Assembly (NCBI GenBank): GCA_020881915.1
Contig: JAJFPB010000002.1
Coordinates: 4,909,001-4,973,000 of the forward strand
Reading direction: 5' to 3'
Length of the DNA: 64,000 nt
From: Paramyrothecium sp. XJ0827
Lineage: Eukaryota > Ascomycota > Sordariomycetes > Hypocreales > Stachybotryaceae
This document shows, one piece after another, positions 55,802 through 64,000 of this stretch (positions are counted from its first letter, which is position 1; each line of letters begins with the position of its first letter). Made by a program: the position numbers and the translations under genes. The notes under the pieces were generated by a model that was given only the letters and a program-made list of their open reading frames with translations, ran no database searches and was not told where the DNA came from.

Positions 55802-58750
55802 TCATCGCAGCTTCTCTTCCCGCGCCCATTGTTCATCACTATGCCCATGCACATTCTGTAAATACAGACTGAAATCCTTTGCTGTCGTCATGGCCTGGTC
55901 AACATGTTTCCAAGTTAGGGTCTCCGGCTTGTACAGTGCCAATTGCCGCGCCGTGGTTAGGATGTTCCGGATCTGTCGTCCGTTCATTTGATGCTCCGCT
56001 AGATGGTCAATGTGCCGCCGCAGCTCGTCCACATCTGCATCTTGCTTGTCCTCGTACAGCAAGCTGAAAAAGTTCTCCCATATGCGCTTTCTGGACGAGT
56101 AGTCGAGTGTGGGATAGTGAATCGCGACTTGTATTCGTGACTGGAAGGCTTCGTCAAATGTGCCTACCCGGTTGGTTGTCAAGATCAGAATACCGTTGTA
56201 GTATTCGAGGATTCGTAGAAATACTGGTCATTAAATCAGAATTTCCTTCAACGAAAGGTTTTGAATCAAATTACCAGAAACAAGGCTATTGCGCTGGAGG
56301 TCAGACATGCTCCGTTCTTCGAGAAAAACATCTGCTTCGTCTAAGAGCAGCACTGGAGATTGTCAGCCTGTGGCGAACGCGAGTTGGCAGCATGTATAGC
56401 TCACCACAATTCCACTCTTTGCCCAAATGAAGTATAGTCTCGAGATACTTTTCCACTGCATCTGCAGTTGTGCCTATCTCTCCACAGGTCACCCGGTACA
56501 GAGGCATCTCTGCTATTTCGGCCACACTATTAACGCGTTAACACTTGACACCGCAGTTTCATAAGCAAACCTTCCTACCTTTCTGTAATCGGGTTAGAGC
56601 AGTCTGTTAATGAACGACGAGGGGTTTGAGCTCACCAGCTGTCAATGTCTTGCCAGTTCCAGGCCCGCCATGCAGCAGCATGATGAGACCGTTACCTTTT
56701 CCCGCGATGATGTCGTCCCGTTTGCGGCTGAGGTCCACCACTCTCTCCCCTCTTCGCTTCATGATTCGCACCATAACCAAAGCCTTGATCATTTCTTTTG
56801 TAGATGGACGAACTACCAAGCGCTCGAAAGCATCTTTGTTCCAGCTAACAGGTTCCACATTATCGACCAAAAGAACGGCTGAAAATGTTAGGAGCCAACA
56901 ACTCTGAAGCTGGAAGAGGCCGTGCTTACTCCAATTCTTTTGCTTGAGGACGAATCCGTGTATTGTATCTGGCAGTAACATCAGGTCTTCCTCGCTTAGC
57001 ACGGATTCATGAGATATTGTCTGATGCCAGCGATCAAACAACTTTGGGTTGCCGGAATAAACCTTCTGATCTATACCATGTGGGTGGAACTTTTTGTACG
57101 TCCGGTAATCGAGCATACACCTGGTCTCAGTGGACTAAATGAGCGTCAGTAGTTTAGGCTTTGCAACGGAGATGACAGAATACTCACATAAAACTCCTCG
57201 CCTTTGGCATCCCAGCCAGAGTATGAAACATGATGTTGATAGCGAAGGCTCCAGTATTTGCGACCCCGGGCAAGTATGGTATCCTTTAGCTCTTTCACTG
57301 CAAAACGCATAGGGTACGCTGAGAGGTCCGTTACATTGAATGGGTCTGAAGTTGATGGGCGTGCAACAAATATATCATGTCTCCTTCGCTCCAGGAAGAA
57401 GCCGTCGTAACCCCAAGCCCAGCATTCGAGCGAAATCCCGGTCGAGTCTTGATTCCACTTCGGGATGGTCTTCAACACATAAGCTGTCGGCGCCCCTTTG
57501 CTGGTCGCTATGATCATCTCGTTAGGCTTGTAGAGATGGAGCAACAGTTTAGCATTAATCTTGCCATCCCTTGTAAGGCTTTCCACCGTGACCAGGGGGT
57601 CCGCCCATTTCGAGTAGACATATTGGAATAATTCCCTCAGGAACTTCCGGCATTCACCACCTTTCTGCTTTCCATATTGCAAGAGAGGATTTCGGTGATG
57701 GGATATAAATATGTGTGGAGCCGTTAGCTGCCACGTCTGGGTGAAGTTGTCGCTAGGGGTATGACTCGCTATAGACTGTAGAGCAGTCTGTAAGATTGGT
57801 GATTGAATGAATATCGATTCTGTAACCAATGGGCCGGATGAGCAGAGCTTTTGCTGGTGTCGATTCAAATCTGTGCAATGATGTTCTCGGTGAACAGTAA
57901 AAGCAATGTCATCACTCGTGCGGTCTCGGAATTGGTGAGGGTGCAGTCCTTCAAAATGAGTGCTAGATGAGCTTTGACGAACAGGCTGATCATCGAAAAA
58001 AAGAGCTTTATGGTGTTTTGTTTCCAGAGGCTTCATCTTGTAGCACTTGACAGCATATATTATATGATAATACTTGGGATTGGGCGGAGTGGGAACAGCG
58101 CCGTTGTCGGGCATGCGTGCCGGCCTAGAACCGAGTTTCTTCATTGCCAGACGCGGCTTCTTGATCGTTTCTGAACCTGACTTTGTTTGCTTGCTTCGTT
58201 TTCGTTTTCGTCCCCGCAAAGAAGCTCCCTGGGTCTCTTGCCACCCAGGCGAAGCGACTAGCATCTTTTCCAGAACATCCCCGTCACCAATCACCTCATG
58301 GTCTTCAAGATCGAATATCCCACTAAAATTGTGAACGCTTTCTTCTCCAAGATTCACTCGCGATCGATTCTGTTGTTGCTCCAGGGCCAATTGCGTGGGG
58401 TAGTCGAGCGGTGGTCTTGCCCTGCTGCGAACGTATGGTTCAGTTGAAATGTCCAGCGGCTGCCAAAGGCCGCGGGGCATCCGAGGTCGAGATATCGGAA
58501 CGTAGGTCTTTGGGCTTTTTAGCTCGTGGCATCTGGCCAAGGTTTGGAGGTTCTCTTCAGCCAGGGCAGTCATTCCTTTGGAACGATCCCGCGAAATGGT
58601 GGACTGAATAGGACGGTTCCGGACCTGTGACGTGGAGGTTTCGCCAGAGTTACCCTCATCATCAACACGAATCTGACGGGCTGCAGCCATGGTCGAAGTC
58701 TTTGAACGCTGTTGCTTTCGATTTTCGGAGATATGGCTAGTCTTGCGCAT
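55802..58750 (-). CDS. AAA+ ATPase with DUF7025-type N-terminal region
   Basis: 878 aa from seven exons in phase: 57188-58750, 56930-57134, 56636-56878, 56579-56582, 56405-56526, 56275-56352 and 55802-56223; introns are 51-53 bp. Exon 4 is only 4 nt (AAAG). It is required because the flanking exons are phase 1 and phase 2, and it gives the family sequence LTAESVAEIAEMPLYRVTCG. The N-terminus is disordered with a basic nuclear-type stretch RGRKRKRSK. The middle has the beta-rich region typical of fungal DUF7025 proteins (KYWSLRYQHHVSYSGWDAKG). The ATPase has Walker A GPGTGKT (661-667), Walker B VLLLDEAD (D717, E718), sensor-1 LILTTNR and arginine finger region FDEAFQSRIQVAI. These proteins are numerous in Pezizomycotina and of unknown role. 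It is head to head with the DUF7708-type gene. Confidence 0.9.
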
Positions 58751-59074
58751 GGTCCCTGCGAATGGTAGAAGCGAATACCTTGAGTGGCTGCATTCGCCGG
58801 GTACTTTTATCCAGCCAAAGTCCTCGCACGAATTTCAATGTCGCAACAACAATTCATGAGGAGAGAAGAATCCAGAACATCCTGCGGGGAAGCAATGACT
58901 GATCTTGTGTGGTTAAAAAATTTGTCCGCGAGAGCCTCAAGGCTTACCGCAATGCCTGCCTGCCCCCAGCCAGCAAAGAGGGGCTGTGCAGCAGGATCCA
59001 TGTGAGTGGACGAACACGGGTGCATGCCAAGAGACTGCGCCTCTCATGATTTCTCAGCCTCTTCATCATATTAA
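58751..59074. promoter_or_regulatory. Short divergent promoter, AAA+ ATPase / DUF7708-type gene
   Basis: 324 bp separate the two start codons. No TATA box stands out. Shared regulation of the pair is plausible from geometry only. Confidence 0.5.
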
Positions 59075-60917
59075 ATGGCAAGCGCCCCTGCATTTGTTGC
59101 TGTGCAGCCGCTTGATGCTGCGTACTTCTCGCCAGGCCAACACCGCACACATGCCGGACTCAACATCTCTCCCCTGCCAGACCGCGACTTCGAAATTGAT
59201 AAGGCAGGCTTGGTTTGCTGAAACAGATACTGCAACGTGAGTGGAATTCCTCCAAGTAAAGGATGCAGTGATTCGGGGTTCAATGCTCGCAGCAACATCG
59301 TCGATACGGCTTTTATCGAGGCCAAAGCTCAAATCAGTTCCCAGCTATCCGATAGTAAACAACGCGACTGGCTCAACCAACATTACTCAATAGCCGATGT
59401 GAAGCAGGCAATCGAAGATGCGTGTCGTCAGTATGAGAAGAGGGAAACGTCGAAGGCTAGGAAGTGGCTAGGCAGCCTCTCATCTAGAATCTCCTACTAT
59501 GGCAACATCATGGATGTCCTTGTCCAACACCATCCAGAATATGTCTCGCTAGTTTGGGGGGCCATGAAACTACTTTTCTCGGTACGTTCCCCTCCCTTCA
59601 GCATTTACGGACAAGCCATACTCAATAATTAGGGTGTTGTCAACCACGAAGAGAAGATCCATGCCCTCGCAAAGACTTGCGCCAGGATAGCAGAAGTTCT
59701 ACCCAGGACGCATCTCATAGCAGTCCTGTACCCATCCGAAGACATGAAGATAGCAGTGGCACAGCTCTACCGCCTGATCATGATTTTTGTGCAAGCGGCG
59801 GTCTGCTGGTACAAACAGGGGCGAATCTCCCACGCCTGGAGCGCCGTCGCCAAGCCGTGGACGCTGAGCTTCGAGAACCACGTCAAGGACATCGACGAGC
59901 AAGCCAGACGGATTGACGAGCTTTCTAGTGTGGCGCTCAAGGCGGAAGTGAGAGATGCTCACACAGAAATCACTGAGACAAGAAAAGAGCTCAGCGAGGC
60001 GCGTCGGGAGATTGTCAAGCTGGGAGATCTAGTTCGATCTGAAGCAGATCGGACTATGCAGATTGCACTGTGTTAGTCCCTGCCAGCTCCTTGTTATATC
60101 TCGTGCCTAATTGTTTCCAGCTGTTCAGAGCATGCAGCAGGCGATTTGCATCGACGTTAAAGATTCACTTGGCCGGATTCGGGAAGTGCAGCTGGGACAA
60201 ATCCTCTCTGATCCCATTTTCCAAAAATTCCCGACCTCAGGACAGAGTCTCGAGTATTGCAAGTCTATGCGAAGCCGCCGAAGGCTAGGTGTGGCTCTCA
60301 CCGCCTCGGCCAAAGACCAACTGCGGAGTTGGTCCATGCAGAGGTCATCATCCTTTCTCGTCACAGAGGCCAAGAGCCCCCGAGTGGCCAAAGACTTCAA
60401 CTTGGACATCCTGGGAGTCCTTCGAGAGTCTGACGCGCCGACGCTTTGGGCCCTGCGGTACGCAAACTACTGGGACGCCAGGCTCGACAAAATTGATCTG
60501 CTTCGCATGCTCGTCACGCATGCGCTGCAAATCAACGAAAACGTTATGAAACGAACAGAGTATCCCATCACAACAGCTCATCTCCGCGAAGCTTCCACGC
60601 AAGAAGATTGGATGCATTTGTTTCGCCGAGCTGTCTCCGGCATGGCGCAAGTTTTCGTAGTTTTGGACACAGACTTGCTCACACACGCTACGGCTCACAG
60701 TCAGCAAGAGTCGACAAGATGGCTGCAAGGCATGTTGTCGGCGAATGACAGCACCGTCATCAAGGTCGTCGTTTCCGGTACAGCCATAGATCAAAACTAC
60801 GTGAGTACGCACTGGGCCGAAGACGCGTGGAGCAAGTTCATGATTCCAAACTCGGACTTGGGAGGGCACAGGCGTGGGAGACGGAGGCAAGTCAGAGCAA
60901 CACGCCGAAAGCGATAA
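59075..60917 (+). CDS. DUF7708-type STAND-like protein, 5' frame displaced
   Basis: The body joins in phase from exons ending 59236, then 59293-59581, 59633-60071 and 60121-60917 (introns 56, 51 and 49 bp). It contains a DUF7708-like helical region (RKWLGSLSSRISYYGNIMDV, HHPEYVSLVWGAMKLLFSGV), a coiled-coil (ETRKELSEARREIVKLGD) and a NACHT-like region with a Walker-B-like strand VFVVLDTDLL but no P-loop. The expected N-terminus, MASAPAFVAVQPLDAAYF to FEIDKAG, reads from ATG 59075 but hits TGA at 59219-59221; the continuation WFAETDTAT is in another frame from 59211. So there is a small indel near 59190-59211, or the cell uses an ATG at 59046 in the second frame with a different N-terminus. 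The C-terminus is basic (GHRRGRRRQVR) and without ankyrin or WD repeats. Confidence 0.6.
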
Positions 60918-61013
60918 ATGGATTAAAAGGGTAAAACGGTGGATTTCTTGCATCTGGCGTGTGCTGCTTGTTGGTTCACTCTAGTTGATTTATGTTACAT
61001 AAACTAGATACCT

Positions 61014-62249
61014 CTATAGGCACTGAGAATACCACTCGTTGACAAATTTACAGGTATACGGAGATTGGCAGGACGTTGCACCGGCATACCCGATCCCGCC
61101 GCACTGCCCCCACTGCGGAACGGTGCCAGGGGTCCCTGGTCCAGGGTCCGGTACTTCGGTCTCCGGAGGGCAGACACTGGCGCGGGGACCGACGTTCTCG
61201 GTGACAATATCCGGGATCTTGACAGTCTCGTCCAGGGTGTAGCTGTAATGGTCGCGAGGCCGAAACGCCGCTCCCCTGTCAGCGTCGCGGCGCCCCGTGC
61301 AGTTGTCGTAGATGTTCCCGCTCGCGTTCATGACGGCCTCGGCGTCGACCTGGAGCGGGTTGTTGCTGTCCCGGAAGTAGACGCTCTCGACGCGGACGTT
61401 GGTGCCGGGCCCGCGGGCGTAGTGGCCGTAGCTCGTGACGCCGCGCAGGTAGTTGTTGTAGAGGTGGCCGAGGCGCCAGGCGCCGCCGCTCGGGTTCCGC
61501 TGGGCGGTGCCGTCGAAGTAGCAGTGGTGGATGGTGCCGCGGCTCACGACGTTCTCGGTCCAGCCGATGCCGAGGGCCTTGTTGATGCCCTTGAGGTGGG
61601 TGTACGAGACGGTGAAGTAGTCCGAGTCTTGGCGGAGGTCGATGCCGCCGTCGCCGACCTTTTCGATGATGCCTTGTCTAGGTGTCAGGTATTTCATTCA
61701 TCCATGACTTAATGATCGAGGGGGCTCAATTTGAACTCACAATGGTCAATCCAGATGTTGGTGGAGCCATCAGACTGAATTCCATCCCAGTCCTCCAACT
61801 CACCACCCTCGGTATTGCCTGACGCAAGCTGATATCAGCAATTCCACATCACAAATGACAGCTCGTCCTCACGCACGAGTCATCCATCAAGAAAGAGACT
61901 CACCAATCCTCAGGTTTCTAATGATAATGTTTTTCTTTTTCATAAGGCCGAATCCTCCGTTGAAGATCTCGCCGTTGGCCCCTTCGCCGATGATGGTCTT
62001 GTCACTCGCAACAGGGACCTCGTGGCCCTTGGGGGTGATGGTGATGCGGCTAGGGATCTTGATGACGTACTTTCCGCTGGCTGACGCATACTTCTCCAGG
62101 TCTGCTTGGTTTCTCACGATGACGACGGTGCCGCCATTACCGCCCGTCGTGCCTCCGTTGAGGCTGGCAAAGCCGTCGGCGTTGTCCTGGCACCCGGCCT
62201 GGGTGAAAGTAGCCAGGGTCAAAGCTGAGAGTATGCTTCTAATCTTCAT
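61014..62249 (-). CDS. Secreted pectate lyase (PL1) with C-terminal CBM1
   Basis: Extracellular enzyme that cleaves polygalacturonate by beta-elimination; 360 aa. Three exons, 61904-62249, 61741-61818 and 61014-61672, with introns of 85 and 68 bp, join in phase. Residues 1-18 are a signal peptide ([18 protein letters not shown]). The parallel beta-helix follows, with [10 protein letters not shown], the segment [10 protein letters not shown] carrying the usual calcium-site aspartate region, [19 protein letters not shown] and [22 protein letters not shown] short proline/glycine linker ([10 protein letters not shown]) leads to a fungal cellulose-binding module (326-360): [15 protein letters not shown] and ending NEWYSQCL. 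The exon 2/3 junction used is IDH-C-IIEKVG; another acceptor a few bases away would shift the frame. A TATA box lies upstream. Confidence 0.92.
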
Positions 62250-63185
62250 CTCTAAAGTTTGTGCGGCGTTAGTAGATCTGTGGTTTGAAAATAAATACAT
62301 AGCCTTGCCAGAGGACTATTGCAGCTGGGTGGTCTTTATATACACAGCTAGATACTCACAAGTCGACGACCGCCACAGAACGCACCAGCTTCTCGGGACA
62401 TCGTAGCCGGTCTCTATTCTATTGTTCCTATTGGTACTCTTGCAATCATGTTGAATACCCTTCGAAAGGGACTTGCCAAGCTCCAACGAAGAGCGCGGTA
62501 TGCCTCATCACTTTCCCTCAACGCCCGAAGTAGCTTCAGCTACCGCTTCAGATGACATCCCCGGCGCTCGGTGCCTATCTGTTTCCCTCTTCGAAACAGG
62601 GCCGCTCCGAGAATGGCAAATGCTTCGCTGCCTCGCTTTTAGCCTAAAGTTGGAGCAGCGGCGGTCGGGGGCGGGGGCTTTGAGGATAGACAACGCAGGA
62701 AGATGACCCGAGGGAGATAGGCCGAGTCTTGGCTATAGTGACTAAATTCTCCGTCTTGTCTAGAACTTCACGGAAGGTGCTAACTCGAGCTCAAGTACGA
62801 GAAAAACGATACCAACACAAAGGTGGAAACATGAATCATTGTCACCTCTTATGTCTACTTTGTCAGAAAATCTCCTTGTAACAACCTCTATCCTCTTACA
62901 AGGAGAGATTCAATGACATCTATCACTTGGCCCTGAATCTCATCGAACCGAGTCCAATTGATTGCAAACAATGCTATAGGCTGAAGCTTGGCATTCGTCA
63001 ACACGATACATGATCGTTATAGTATTCGATACTAAAATACCAGAATTAAGCACGACCCAAAGGCCCCGACACCGCTGTCTAGACAATCCAAACCGAGTCA
63101 TTATAGATAAATTGAAACTTGGACCCTGAACCATACAATCTATACTGCCCGCCCCTTCATGGTCAGAAAACACCATGTAGAGCAT
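62250..63185. other. Intergenic, no gene seen
   Basis: Promoter of the pectate lyase and 3' flank of the monooxygenase. No gene, RNA or repeat recognised. Confidence 0.6.
62335..62342 (-). promoter_or_regulatory. TATA box of the pectate lyase gene
   Basis: TATATAAA on the minus strand, 86 bp before the start codon at 62249, in the place expected for a strong inducible fungal promoter. Confidence 0.55.
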
Positions 63186-64000
63186 CTAATTGGCCTTCTC
63201 CTTCCTTACACCTGGCTTCGGACGTCCAATCGTGCCCAGCGCTGCTCGCACGCTTTCGCCATCGTAGGAGTAGATCCACTCCACTCCCATCTTGGGGCCG
63301 GTGATGTAGTTGATGTAAGACCAGATCATCAGCTCCTTGTACCACTGGTGGGCAAAGGACGGGGCCGTCTTGCGGAGGTTGCCGTTGCGGTTGTTGTACT
63401 CCTGGATCTTAGCGATGCGAGGAATGCGGTGGCCCTCCCAGGCGCCAATTGCTTCCGCTCGTGCCTTCAGGTCAAAGTCCTTGGAGTAGATGTGGGCGAA
63501 CGTGTATCCCAGAGTCTCGGCGTCCTCAAATGAGGAGGCACCGCCTTGGCCGCCCTAGAAACTGCGTTAGCGAGTTCAACTGGCTATGATGTTTTTGGAA
63601 CCTACACTGGGAGGCATTGCGTGAGCAGCGTCGCCGACCAGGATCACACGCTTGTGCGGGGAGCTCCAAGTGCTGCCAGCGCGAACCTGGTAGAAACTGT
63701 ATCATAGATTTTAGTCAAGTTCAACGAGAATCGGTCAAGGTGACGCACGGCCATAGGGTCAACTCATCTGGTGGTGCCTGCTGGCACAGAGCCCGCACAA
63801 CTGGGGGCCAGGAGGAGCCTGGTCGGTAGCGATCCTTCAGCATTCGGTCCATCGCGGCCTTGTCGTTGTCAAGCTCTTCCCATTCCTCGCGGGATCTATC
63901 AGGTAGCTCGAACGTGCCAAAGTAGCTCACGTTATCTCCGTCGGCAGAGGCGGGCATGATAGCGAAGGAGCCATCGGCGCCAAAGAGGAAACAGGGCAGT
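63186..64000 (-). CDS. FAD-dependent monooxygenase (salicylate hydroxylase-like), 5' part beyond window
   Basis: C-terminal part of a group A flavin monooxygenase. Exons in the window are 63749-64000 (open at the right edge), 63606-63696 and 63186-63554, with introns of 52 and 51 bp. The second FAD motif is complete: RVILVGDAAHAMPPSGGQGG followed by SFEDAETLGY, in which the aspartate of GDAAH contacts the ribityl chain. The segment before it, LFGADGSFAIMPASADGDNVSYF, is a substrate-side beta-sheet region. The N-terminal GxGxxG motif must lie outside the window. The C-terminus ends GVRKEKAN. These enzymes hydroxylate aromatic or polyketide substrates with NAD(P)H and O2; which one cannot be told. 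Confidence 0.9.

Overview
The window is nuclear DNA of a filamentous ascomycete (Pezizomycotina, most likely a plant-associated Sordariomycete). The evidence is short GT-AG introns (about 47-115 bp), Zn2Cys6 and Clr5 regulators, a HET-domain protein, a caleosin, DAL5-type permeases and a pectate lyase carrying a fungal CBM1. I rebuilt 25 protein loci, including one decayed gene and one gene cut by the right edge. Exons were joined by splice sites and checked for reading phase.

Left part (0-18 kb): two transport/regulation/enzyme groups. Group 1 is a DAL5-type permease and a class IV PLP aminotransferase, divergent from a Zn2Cys6 regulator (121-6236). Group 2 is a second DAL5-type permease, divergent from a second Zn2Cys6 regulator that is followed on the same strand by ATP-dependent 5-oxoprolinase (6412-15876). 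Group 2 reads as a candidate uptake-and-hydrolysis module for 5-oxoproline or a similar compound. An ECM33-like GPI protein follows.

Middle (18-41.4 kb): ordinary accessory genes at normal density. They are a GNAT acetyltransferase, a Clr5 protein, a short-chain dehydrogenase, an F-box protein, a single-pass membrane protein, a coiled-coil membrane protein, an ochratoxinase-like amidohydrolase, a caleosin/peroxygenase, a HET protein, a sugar porter of the maltose permease type, a Sde182/DUF1593-type hydrolase and a poly-glycine GPI-like protein.

Right part (41.4-64 kb): density drops. There is a decayed gene at 43016-43913, a tiny Clr5 protein, then about 10.7 kb (45084-55801) with no gene I can support. 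This gap holds a long imperfect hairpin and an 18-bp perfect palindrome. After it come a head-to-head pair, an AAA+ ATPase with a 4-nt microexon next to Walker A and a DUF7708-type protein with a displaced 5' reading frame, then a secreted pectate lyase-CBM1 and the 3' part of a flavin monooxygenase. The HET, AAA+ and DUF7708-type genes belong to families linked to fungal self/non-self recognition or STAND-like NTPases. Their joint role here is inference.
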